A stretch of 64,000 nt of DNA from the NCBI RefSeq assembly GCF_030150155.1, contig NZ_JASLGR010000061.1, positions 106,291-170,290 of the forward strand. The letters run 5' to 3'. Positions 32,731 to 41,200 of the stretch are shown piece by piece. A program made the translations under genes and the position numbers. Within the stretch, counting starts at the first letter, position 1; the number at the start of each line of letters is the position of its first letter. The notes under the pieces were generated by a model. The model was given only the letters and a program-made list of their open reading frames with translations. It ran no database searches and had not been told where the DNA came from. Source of the DNA: Nocardioides sp. GTDB lineage: Bacteria; Actinomycetota; Actinomycetes; Propionibacteriales; Nocardioidaceae.

Positions 32731-34310
32731 GCGCCCCCACGACCACCAACCGCGACGCGATGCTGGCCAAGCTGGCCGACCTCGACGCCGAGCACGCCAA
32801 GGCGGTCAACGCCGGTGCGAAGTACGTCGATCGCCACCACGCCCGGGGCAAGCTGACCGCCCGGGAGCGGATCGAGCTGCTGCTTGACGACGGCAGCCCG
32901 TTCCTGGAGCTGATGACGCTGGCGGGCTGGGGCACCGAGTTCACCGTCGGCGGCTCGACGGTCACCGGCATCGGCGTCGTCTCCGGCGTGGAGTGCATGA
33001 TCGTGGCGCACGAGCCGACCGTGAAGGGCGGCACGATCAACCCGATCTCGATGAAGAAGACCGGCCGCGCGATGCAGATCGCCGAGGAGAACCTGCTCCC
33101 CACGGTCACCCTGGTCGAGTCCGGCGGCGCCGACCTGCCGCACCAGAAGGACATCTTCCTGCCGGCCGGGCGCGGCTTCCGCGACATCACCCGGGCCAGT
33201 GCCCGCAAGCAGCCCACCGTCGCCCTGGTCTTCGGCAACTCGACCGCCGGGGGCGCCTACATCCCCGGGATGAGCGACCACATCGTGATGGTCGACGGCG
33301 GCGCGAAGGTCTTCCTCGGCGGTCCGCCGCTGGTGAAGATGGCCACCGGTGAGGAGAGCGACGACGAGGAGCTGGGCGGTGCCTCGATGCACGCCACCAC
33401 CTCCGGGCTGGCCGACTACCTGGCCGCCGACGAGCACGACGCGATCCGGATCGGCCGCCGGATCGTGGCCCGGCTCAACCTCACCAAGAAGGGTCGACGG
33501 TTCACCGGGGAGTACGCCGAGCCGCTGCACGACCCCGAGGGTCTGCTCGACCTGATCCCGACCGACCTCAAGGAGCCGTTCGACCCGCGTGAGGTGATCC
33601 TGCGCCTGGTCGACGGTCCGAGCGAGACCAACGCCGTCGCGTTCGACGAGTTCAAGCCGCTCTACGGCCCCTCCCTGGTCACCGGCTGGGCGCGGATCCA
33701 CGGTCGCCCGATCGGGATCCTGGCCAACGCACAGGGGATCCTCTTCTCCAAGGAGGCGCAGAAGGCGACGCAGTTCATCCAGCTCGCCAACGCCACCGAC
33801 ACGCCCCTGCTCTTCCTGCACAACACCACCGGCTACATGGTCGGGCGTGAGTACGAGCAGGGCGGGATCATCAAGCACGGCGCGATGATGGTCAACGCCG
33901 TCTCGAACTCGAGCGTGCCGTCCATCTCGATCCTGATCGGGGCGTCGTACGGCGCCGGCAACTACGGCATGAACGGCCGCGCGTACGACCCGCGCTTCCT
34001 CTTCACCTGGCCCAACGCCAAGTGTGCGGTGATGGGCCCCCAGCAGCTGGCCGGCGTGATGGAGATCGTCTCCCGCGGTGCCGCCGCGGCCAAGGGCGTC
34101 CCCTACGACGAGGAAGCCGGTGCTGCCACCAAGGCGTTCGTCGAGGAGATGATCGAGGCCCAGTCGCTGCCCTACTTCCTGTCCGGGATGGTCTACGACG
34201 ACGGGATCATCGACCCGCGCGACACCCGCAACATCCTCGGCCTGTGCCTGTCCGTCATCGAGAACCAGCCGATCGAGGGCAACCTCAACTTCGGCGTCTT
34301 CCGGATGTGA
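32727..34310 (+). CDS. Acyl-CoA carboxylase carboxyltransferase (beta) subunit
   Basis: A 527-residue carboxyltransferase of the methylcrotonyl/geranyl/propionyl-CoA carboxylase class. Oxyanion motifs are SGGADLPHQKDIFLPAGRGF, SMHATTSGLADYLAADEHDA and YGAGNYGMNGRAYDPRF. The QKDIF and GNYGMNGRAYDP blocks are more like methylcrotonyl-CoA or geranyl-CoA carboxylase (MccB/AtuC) than propionyl-CoA carboxylase. The ATG at 32727 overlaps the upstream stop (ATGA). Together with the alpha subunit downstream it carboxylates a beta-branched enoyl-CoA, probably (inference). Confidence 0.9.
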   Translation: MSAPTTTNRDAMLAKLADLDAEHAKAVNAGAKYVDRHHARGKLTARERIELLLDDGSPFLELMTLAGWGTEFTVGGSTVTGIGVVSGVECMIVAHEPTVKGGTINPISMKKTGRAMQIAEENLLPTVTLVESGGADLPHQKDIFLPAGRGFRDITRASARKQPTVALVFGNSTAGGAYIPGMSDHIVMVDGGAKVFLGGPPLVKMATGEESDDEELGGASMHATTSGLADYLAADEHDAIRIGRRIVARLNLTKKGRRFTGEYAEPLHDPEGLLDLIPTDLKEPFDPREVILRLVDGPSETNAVAFDEFKPLYGPSLVTGWARIHGRPIGILANAQGILFSKEAQKATQFIQLANATDTPLLFLHNTTGYMVGREYEQGGIIKHGAMMVNAVSNSSVPSISILIGASYGAGNYGMNGRAYDPRFLFTWPNAKCAVMGPQQLAGVMEIVSRGAAAAKGVPYDEEAGAATKAFVEEMIEAQSLPYFLSGMVYDDGIIDPRDTRNILGLCLSVIENQPIEGNLNFGVFRM

Positions 34311-36328
34311 GTGAACCCATGACGACCACCTCCCGCGTCATCACCCGCGTGCTCGTCGCCAACCGCGCCGAGATCGCCTCACGGGTCTTCCGTACCTGCC
34401 GCCGGCTGGGGATCTCCACCGTCGCGGTCTTCTCCGACGCCGACGAGCAGCTGCCGTACGTCGCCCACGCCGACCTGTCGGTGCACCTGCCGGGCAACAC
34501 CCCTGCCGAGACGTATCTGCGCGGCGACCTGATCATCGCCGCAGCCCGGCGTGCCGGGGCCGACGCGATCCACCCCGGCTACGGCTTCCTCTCCGAGAAC
34601 GCCGAGTTCGCCGCCGCCGTCGAGGCCGCCGGCCTGACCTGGATCGGCCCGGCCCCGGAGTCCATCACCTCGATGGGATCGAAGGTCGGCTCCAAGGAGA
34701 TCATGCGCGCCGCCGGCGTACCGGTGCTCGAGGCTCCGGCCGATCCCACGGAGGCCGACCTCCCGCTGCTGGTCAAGGCCAGCGCGGGTGGCGGTGGCCG
34801 CGGGATGCGGATCGTGCGCTCCCTCGCCGACCTGGACGGCGAGATCGCCCGGGCGGCCGCCGAGGCGACCAGCGCGTTCGGCGACGGCACCGTCTTCGTC
34901 GAGCCGTACGTCGAGCAGGGCCGTCACGTCGAGGTCCAGGTGATGTCCACGACCGTGATCGGCGACCGGGACTGCTCGATCCAGCGCCGTCACCAGAAGG
35001 TGGTCGAGGAGGCGCCCGCCCCGGCGTTGCCCGACCACGTCCGGACCGCCCTGCACGATGCCGCCCGGCTCGCGGTCGAGGCGATCGACTACCGCGGGGC
35101 GGGGACGGTGGAGTTCCTCTACGACCCGGCCAAGGAGCGGTTCTGGTTCCTGGAGATGAACACCCGCCTCCAGGTCGAGCACCCGGTGACGGAGGAGACC
35201 AGCGGCCTGGACCTGGTCGAGCTGCAGCTCCAGGTCGCCGCCAACCCCGACTTCCGGGTTCACCACGGCCGACTTCCGGGTTCGCCACCGTCGAGTTCCG
35301 GGTTCGCCACGGATGCACACTCGATCGAGGTCCGGCTCTACGCCGAGGACCCGGCCGCCGACTACGCCCCGCAGACCGGGCGCCTCACCGCCTTCGAGAT
35401 CCCCGAGGGTCCGGGCATCCGGGTCGAGTCCGGCTTCGAGAGCGGCAACGAGGTCTCGACCTTCTACGACGCGATGGTGGCCAAGGTGATCAGCACCGCC
35501 GCCACCCGCACCGAGGCGGCTCAGGCCCTCGCCGCCGTCCTGCGCCACGCGCGGATCCACGGTCTGCGGACGAACCGGGACCAGCTCGTCGCGATCCTGG
35601 AGTCGCCGGCCTTCCTCGCCGAGGAGGTCTCGACCGCGTTCCTCGCCGACGGCGGCCCGACGCTGCCTGCGGCAGGTGCCGAGGTCGACGCCGCGGTCCG
35701 GCTGGCGGCCGCACTGGCGATCACCGCAGCCGCCGACAGCCGCCGCACCGTCTCCACGGCGATGCCGACCAGCTGGCGCAACGTGGTCAGCCAGCCGCAG
35801 CGGATCGACTTCACCGACGGGACCCACGCCGAGTTCCTCGGCACCCGGACCGGGTTCACCGCCGACGGATTCACCGTGGTGAGCGCCACCGCCGAGCGGG
35901 TGGTGCTCGACGGCCAGGGCCTGCGCACCCCGTACGCCACCACCGTGCGCGGCCTGCCCGGCCACGAAAGCGTCGACGTCGACGGGCTGCACGGACACGT
36001 CGCCCTCACCCGGAGCCCGCGCTTCACGGACCCGGCCGACCGGATCGAAGCGGGCAGCCTGCTCGCCCCGATGCCCGGCGCGGTGGTCGCGGTGCACGCC
36101 GCCGTGGGCGATCACGTCGAGGAGGGCCAGACCCTGCTCGTCCTGGAGGCGATGAAGATGCAGCACACCATCGCGGCCCCCCACGCCGGCCTGCTCAGCG
36201 AGCTCGGCGTGCAGCTCGGCGACCAGGTCACCGGCGGGACCGTCCTCGCCGTGGTCCACCCGCCCGAGTCCGACACCACCGACACCACCGACCAGACCGA
36301 GAACGCCGCACAGCAGGAGCAGTCATGA
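34307..36328 (+). CDS. Acyl-CoA carboxylase biotin carboxylase/carrier (alpha) subunit with repeat insertion
   Basis: A 673-residue subunit: biotin carboxylase in residues about 10-450 (VLVANRAEIASRVFRTCRRLG, HPGYGFLSENAEFA, KASAGGGGRGMRIV, EMNTRLQVEHPVTEETSG) and a biotinyl domain at the end with the modified lysine in LEAMKMQHT. I prefer the GTG at 34307 (GTGA overlap, like the other joints of this operon); the ATG at 34319 is the alternative. Odd feature: codons at 35249-35314 consist of three units of the 22-bp repeat family. They encode DFRVHHGRLPGSPPSS and six more residues just before AHSIEVRLYAEDP, where other biotin carboxylases have a shorter conserved loop. Confidence 0.9.
   Translation: MSEPMTTTSRVITRVLVANRAEIASRVFRTCRRLGISTVAVFSDADEQLPYVAHADLSVHLPGNTPAETYLRGDLIIAAARRAGADAIHPGYGFLSENAEFAAAVEAAGLTWIGPAPESITSMGSKVGSKEIMRAAGVPVLEAPADPTEADLPLLVKASAGGGGRGMRIVRSLADLDGEIARAAAEATSAFGDGTVFVEPYVEQGRHVEVQVMSTTVIGDRDCSIQRRHQKVVEEAPAPALPDHVRTALHDAARLAVEAIDYRGAGTVEFLYDPAKERFWFLEMNTRLQVEHPVTEETSGLDLVELQLQVAANPDFRVHHGRLPGSPPSSSGFATDAHSIEVRLYAEDPAADYAPQTGRLTAFEIPEGPGIRVESGFESGNEVSTFYDAMVAKVISTAATRTEAAQALAAVLRHARIHGLRTNRDQLVAILESPAFLAEEVSTAFLADGGPTLPAAGAEVDAAVRLAAALAITAAADSRRTVSTAMPTSWRNVVSQPQRIDFTDGTHAEFLGTRTGFTADGFTVVSATAERVVLDGQGLRTPYATTVRGLPGHESVDVDGLHGHVALTRSPRFTDPADRIEAGSLLAPMPGAVVAVHAAVGDHVEEGQTLLVLEAMKMQHTIAAPHAGLLSELGVQLGDQVTGGTVLAVVHPPESDTTDTTDQTENAAQQEQS
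35249..35314 (+). repeat. 22-bp tandem repeat array 3, in frame inside a gene (3 units)
   Basis: Three units start at 35249, 35271 and 35293 (GACTTCCGGGTTCACCAC, GACTTCCGGGTTCGCCAC, GAGTTCCGGGTTCGCCAC, each plus four bases). Three times 22 is 66 bases, so the reading frame of the biotin carboxylase gene survives, and each unit is read in a different frame. This is the only array of the six not at a gene end. Confidence 0.92.
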
Positions 36329-37491
36329 GCACGAGCACCTTCACCGAGCCCGAGGAGCGCCTCGAGCTGCGCAAATCGGTCGCCAAGCTGGCTGCCAAGT
36401 ACGGCCAGGAGTACTTCCTGACCAAGGCCCGCGCGGGTGAGAAGACCACCGAGCTGTGGGCCGAGCTGGGCAGATGCGGCTACCTCGGGGTGAACCTCCC
36501 CGAGGAGTACGGCGGCGGAGGCGGCGGCATCGGCGACGTGGCCGCTGTGCTCGAGGAGCTCGGCGCGGCCGGGTGCCCGATGCTCCTGATGGTGGTCTCC
36601 CCCGCCATCTGCGGCACCGTGATCGGCAAGTTCGGCACCGAGGAGCAGAAGCAGCGCTGGCTGCCCGGGATCGCCGACGGCACCGCCACGATGGCGTTCG
36701 CGATCACCGAGCCCGAGGCCGGCACCAACACCCACAACATCACCACCACCGCGCGCCGCGACGGCGACGAGTGGGTGCTCAAGGGCCAGAAGGTCTTCAT
36801 CTCGGGCCTGGACGAGTCGGCCAACGTGCTCGTGGTGGCGCGTACCGAGGACGCCAAGACCGGCAAGCTCAAGCCCTGCCTCTTCATCGTGCCGACCGAC
36901 GCACCGGGCTTCTCCTTCACCCCGATCCCGATGGACTTCGTCTCCCCCGAGACCCAGTTCCAGGTCTTCATCGACGACGTCCGACTGCCCGCCGACGCCC
37001 TGATCGGCGACGAGGACGGTGGCCTCTTCCAACTCTTCGCCGGCCTCAACCCCGAGCGGATCATGGCGAGCGCCTACGCCACCGGGATGGCCCGGTTCGC
37101 CCTGGCCAAGGCGACCGCGTACGCCAAGGAGCGCACCGTCTTCAAGGCGCCGATCGGCACCCACCAGGGCATCGCCCACCCGCTGGCCCAGGCCCACATC
37201 CAGGTCGAGCTGGCCCGGCTGATGACGCAGAAGGCGGCGGCCCTGGTCGACGCCGGAGAGGACCTCGCGGCAGGCGAGGCGGCCAACATGGCGAAGTACG
37301 CCGCCGCAGAGGCCTCGGTCTTTGCCGTGGACACCTCGGTGCACACCTTCGGCGGCAACGGCCTCACCCAGGAGTACGGCATGGGTGCCCTGGTCGCCGG
37401 AGCCCGGGTGATGCGGATCGCCCCGGTCTCCAAGGAGATGATCCTGAACTTCGTCGCGATGCACTCCCTGGGCCTGCCCAAGAGCTACTGA
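36325..37491 (+). CDS. Acyl-CoA dehydrogenase (second of the operon)
   Basis: A 388-residue acyl-CoA dehydrogenase, only distantly like the first: AFAITEPEAGTNTHNITTTARRDGDEW, FISGLDESANVLVVARTED and the C-terminal FGGNGLTQEYGMGALVAGARVMRIAPVSKEMILN. The catalytic glutamate appears to sit in the QEYGMG loop. It overlaps the alpha subunit gene by 4 bases and ends the operon. Two dehydrogenases may act on successive rounds of side-chain shortening, as citronellyl-CoA pathways require. Confidence 0.88.
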   Translation: MSTSTFTEPEERLELRKSVAKLAAKYGQEYFLTKARAGEKTTELWAELGRCGYLGVNLPEEYGGGGGGIGDVAAVLEELGAAGCPMLLMVVSPAICGTVIGKFGTEEQKQRWLPGIADGTATMAFAITEPEAGTNTHNITTTARRDGDEWVLKGQKVFISGLDESANVLVVARTEDAKTGKLKPCLFIVPTDAPGFSFTPIPMDFVSPETQFQVFIDDVRLPADALIGDEDGGLFQLFAGLNPERIMASAYATGMARFALAKATAYAKERTVFKAPIGTHQGIAHPLAQAHIQVELARLMTQKAAALVDAGEDLAAGEAANMAKYAAAEASVFAVDTSVHTFGGNGLTQEYGMGALVAGARVMRIAPVSKEMILNFVAMHSLGLPKSY

Positions 37492-37515
37492 GCACGCCCC
37501 CTCGCACCACCCGTC

Positions 37516-37546
37516 AGACCCCCGTCGGCCCCGCCGGCGGGGGTCT
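37516..37546 (+). terminator. Terminator of the AtuA operon
   Basis: AGACCCCCG-t-CGGC and GCCG-g-CGGGGGTCT form a near-perfect stem 25 bases after the stop of the last dehydrogenase gene, followed by CGTCGTACC. GC-rich, no long T-run. Confidence 0.6.
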
Positions 37547-37618
37547 CGTCGTACCTGAGCGAAGCCACCGACTGTTCACCTGATCGGTCGCAGAGCGCCG
37601 CCTGGACCGGGCGCGAGA

Positions 37619-37672
37619 TTCACAGCCGGTCCCCGAGGATCGCATCCGGGTCGCCTGAGCGGCGGCTGTGAA
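37619..37672 (+). ncRNA. Structured leader candidate upstream of the exported-protein genes
   Basis: TTCACAGCCG (37619-37628) and CGGCTGTGAA (37663-37672) are perfect 10-bp complements enclosing a second hairpin (GGAT-CGC-ATCC, flanked by CCC and GGG). It lies 28 bases before the ATG at 37701. It could be a 5' leader structure or an operator. I do not recognise a riboswitch class in it. Confidence 0.4.
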
Positions 37673-37700
37673 CCCTCCCCACGAAGGACCTGGTCCCGTC

Positions 37701-38291
37701 ATGCCCTCACCCGTGCGCAGCCGTGCCCTGGCGCTCGCCGCCACGCTGCTGGCGTTGGTGGCGGTGGCTGCTCTCGGCGGCGGTACGACGCCACCGGACC
37801 CGACCGAACGGCTCTGGACCACGACCGACGCCTGGGAGTCGACCGAGGCTGACGACCCGGAGGCGAGCGAGGGCGAAGGCGACATCGAGGCCGGGCCGAC
37901 GCTCCAGACGGCGACGAGCACCCCGCGCGCCCTGAGTACCACGGCCGACCCCACCACCAGCACCACCGACCACCCGCAGCACTCGCCCGCTCCGCTCCTC
38001 AGCACCGCACCCACCGAGGCACCCACCCACACCACCCACACCCCCGGCACCAGCATCCAGCTCACCGCCACCGCGGCCGGGCTGCTCTGGTTCCGCCGGC
38101 GCGGACGACGCGCCATCCTCCCCGCGACGACGGCATCACGCCCCAGCCGCGAGGGTGAGGTCACTCCTGGCATCACGCCGGTCGAGACGACCTCCCCTCG
38201 CGGCTTTTTCGTCGCCCCACGATCGTCAGTGGGCGCTCAGGTCCCGCTGGCTCTCCCGGTTGCACCCCTACACACGAAGGAGATGTCGTGA
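37701..38291 (+). CDS. Hypothetical exported Thr-rich protein
   Basis: From the ATG at 37701 the frame encodes a signal-like N-terminus (MPSPVRSRALALAATLLALVAVAALGGG), an acidic stretch (TEADDPEASEGEGD), a Ser/Thr/Pro-rich linker and a hydrophobic segment followed by arginines (TATAAGLLWFRRRGRRA), as in a cell-surface protein with a C-terminal anchor but without LPxTG. Codon bias is good up to about 38125 and weaker afterwards. The frame then runs through a terminator-like hairpin and ends in a GTGA overlap with the next gene. The true extent is therefore uncertain; the last 50 residues may not be real. Confidence 0.4.
   Translation: MPSPVRSRALALAATLLALVAVAALGGGTTPPDPTERLWTTTDAWESTEADDPEASEGEGDIEAGPTLQTATSTPRALSTTADPTTSTTDHPQHSPAPLLSTAPTEAPTHTTHTPGTSIQLTATAAGLLWFRRRGRRAILPATTASRPSREGEVTPGITPVETTSPRGFFVAPRSSVGAQVPLALPVAPLHTKEMS
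38145..38209 (+). terminator. Rho-independent terminator or attenuator before the LamG gene
   Basis: AGCCGCGAGGGTGAGGTC (38145-38162) pairs with GACCTCCCCTCGCGGCT (38189-38205) apart from one bulge, and TTTTT (38205-38209) follows. It has the clearest T-run hairpin in the window apart from 43898-43932, yet it lies inside the open frame 37701-38291 and 79 bases before the next gene. Confidence 0.65.
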
Positions 38292-41200
38292 GATCACGAC
38301 GAAGCCTCACCGGCTGGCTGCAGCGCGCAGCCACCGCCGCGGTGGGCGTCGCGGTGGCGGTCACAGCACTGATGGACGTGCCCGCGTCCGCCGCCACCCC
38401 GACCCCGATCGCCCCTGCCAGCACGGTGATGGCGGCCCTGCCCGCCGCCGCCCCGGCCGCCCTGCCGGTCGCCGACATCCTCGATGTCGACGGCACCGAC
38501 GGCGCCAGCCCGTTCAAGGACAAGGCCGCCGGCCGCGCCGGGGTCGTCTACGGCGCCCCGACCGCCGCCAACGACGCCTCCCTCAAGCGGAGCGTGGCCA
38601 CGTTCGACGGCACCAAGGACGCGGTCGTCTTCCCGCTTGCCGACGCCTGGAAGGCCGAGACCAGCCCGAACATCACCCAGTCGGTCTCGATCGAGTGCGT
38701 CTTCCGCTTCGAGGGCACCCTGCCCACCACGGCGGAGAAGGACGTCTGCTCCGGCAAGCAGGCCGGTGGCTACACGATCCGGGTCAGCGGCGGGAACATC
38801 CAGGCCCAGATGTACGTCGGGGGTGCCTACCAGTACGCCTCGGCGCCGCTCGCCACGAACACCTGGTACCACACCGTGGCGACGTACGACGGCACCGCCG
38901 TCCGCCTCTACGTCAACGGCGTCCTCGCCGCGACCACCCCGGTCTCGGGCACCGTGACGCCCCCGCCGGGCGGCTACTTCGCGCTCGGTGCCGACAGCTC
39001 GACGACGGGGACGGCCGAGTTCCACGCCCCGGTCTCGATCGCGCTGGCGCGGATCTACAGCGCACCGCTGGCGGCCTCGTCGGTGGCGGCGCTGGCCACG
39101 GCCGTCGGTCTGACCCCGAAGGCGCCGACGCCCGACGTCCTCGACGTCGACTTCAGCACCGGTGCTCCCCGCGAGACGGCCGCCTCGATGGCCGCCACCA
39201 CCTGGGGCACGCCGACGTACCGCACCAACGCCGACCTCCAGGCCGGTGTGATGGCGGTCGACGGGGTCGACGACGCGGTCTCGTTCGCCGACTTCGCGGG
39301 CCAGTGGTCCAAGCTCGGCTCGGCCTTCACCGTGGAGTGCGTCTTCCGGGTCGACCAGGCGCTGCCGGTCACCGGGGAGAAGGACCTCTGCTCGGACAAG
39401 GAGGCCGGTGGCCTGTCGATCTACGTCAACGGCGCCACCCTCGGCACGATGGCCTACATCGGCGGCGGCTACAAGACCGTCACCACCCCGATCGACGGCG
39501 AGCGCTGGTACCACGCCCTGTCCGTCTGGGACGGGTCGACGTTGAGCCTCTACCTCAACGGCGTCCTGGCCTCCAGCACGGCGGCGACCGGCGCCCTGAC
39601 GGTGCCGCCCAACGCGACCGCCCGGCACTTCGTGATCGGTGGCGACGCGAGCCCGAACGGGATCGTGGCCCAGTGGGCGCCGCCGTCGTCGTACGCGGCC
39701 GCCGGCGTCTTCAGCCGTGCGGTGAACGCGGCCGAGGCCAAGCTCCTGGCCGGCCAGTGGAACACCACCCCGCCCGCGCCGAAGGCCGACATCGTCGACG
39801 TCGACTTCGCCGACGGCACCTCGGTGGACCACGCGCAGAACCTGACCGTCACCCGCCTCGGTGACCCGCAGATCGGCACCGAGGAGGCGCTGGACAAGAA
39901 GGTCGGCACCTTCGACGGCTCCGACGACGCCTACGCGTACGCCTTCGGCAACGAGTGGTCCAAGCTCGCCGGCGGCTTCTCCCTGGAGTGCACCTTCCGG
40001 TTCAACGGCACCCAGCCCGCGGCCACCGAGAACGCGATCTGCTCCGACAAGGAGTCCGGCGGCTTCGCCACCGTGGTGAACTCCTCGGGGCTGACCTTCA
40101 TGGCCTACGTCGGCGGCTCGTACAAGAGCGTCTCGGTGCCGATCAACACCGGCCAGTGGTACACCACCCTGGCCACCTGGGACGGCACGACGATCAAGCT
40201 GTACGTCGACGGCGTCCTGGCCGGATCGGTCGCCGCCAGCGGCACCCTCGGGCTGCCCAGCGGCGACGCGAAGACGGCGCTGATGCTCGGTGCCGACACC
40301 AACACCAACGCGGTCGGCCAGTTCTTCGGGGCCGCGACCGTGGCGACGATGCGGGTCTTCGGTCGCGCGCTCGGTGCCGCCGACGCGATCGGCCTCAACG
40401 TGGCCGCTCTGGGCGACCACCGCGACGCGGGCGTGGAGCTGGTCTCCACCACCCCCAAGCGCGGCGCCCTGGTCAGCTCGCCGGTCGAGTTCGACGCCAC
40501 CATCACCCACGTCGGCTCGGCGACGAGGTGGCGCTACACCCTGGACGGCGCCACCATCACGCCCGGCCAGCGGATCGGGGCCGGCCTGAGCGCCGGCACC
40601 CACACCATCGCGATCAGCGCCACCGACGTGTTCGGCAAGGCGATCAGCTGGACGGTGACCTTCACCTCCACGACGATCCCGACCGGGACCGGCACCCAGA
40701 CCGGTCAGGGCAAGGGCAAGGTCACGCTCTCGGCGATCGCCGAGTCGAACGACGGCTCCGACGTCACCACGACGTTCAAGCGGGCCAACGCCACGGCTGC
40801 CAGTGGCGGCTTCAGCGGCGTCGTACCGGTGCTGCCCTCGACCCTCGACTTCACCTACACCCACGGCGCCACGATCAGCGGCTCCGCGGTGCCCGACGGG
40901 AAGACGCTCGACAGCCCGTCGACCGGCCAGATCCCGTTCCAGCGCTTCGACATGACCCTGCCCAGCAGTGTCGACGGTCAGGAGATCGTGTGGAGCGGCG
41001 TGGTCGACCCGGAGCGCTCGGTGAGCCTGCGGGCCTGGAACGTCGCGACCGGCGCGTGGTCGGTGCTGGGCACCGCCCGCGGCACCGCCGAGGGCGACAC
41101 CACGCTGTCGGGCGCGGTGCGTCCGACGATGCTGGACAAGGGTGTGGTGCACGTCCTGGTCACCGGTGACGACCCGTTCGCCGACGACCTCTCGCCGCAC

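Noticed and set aside
37560..37700. Known riboswitch (c-di-AMP, cobalamin or c-di-GMP class) before the exported proteins
   Set aside because: The region is structured, but I could not match the conserved core of any class, so it is listed only as an unclassified structure.
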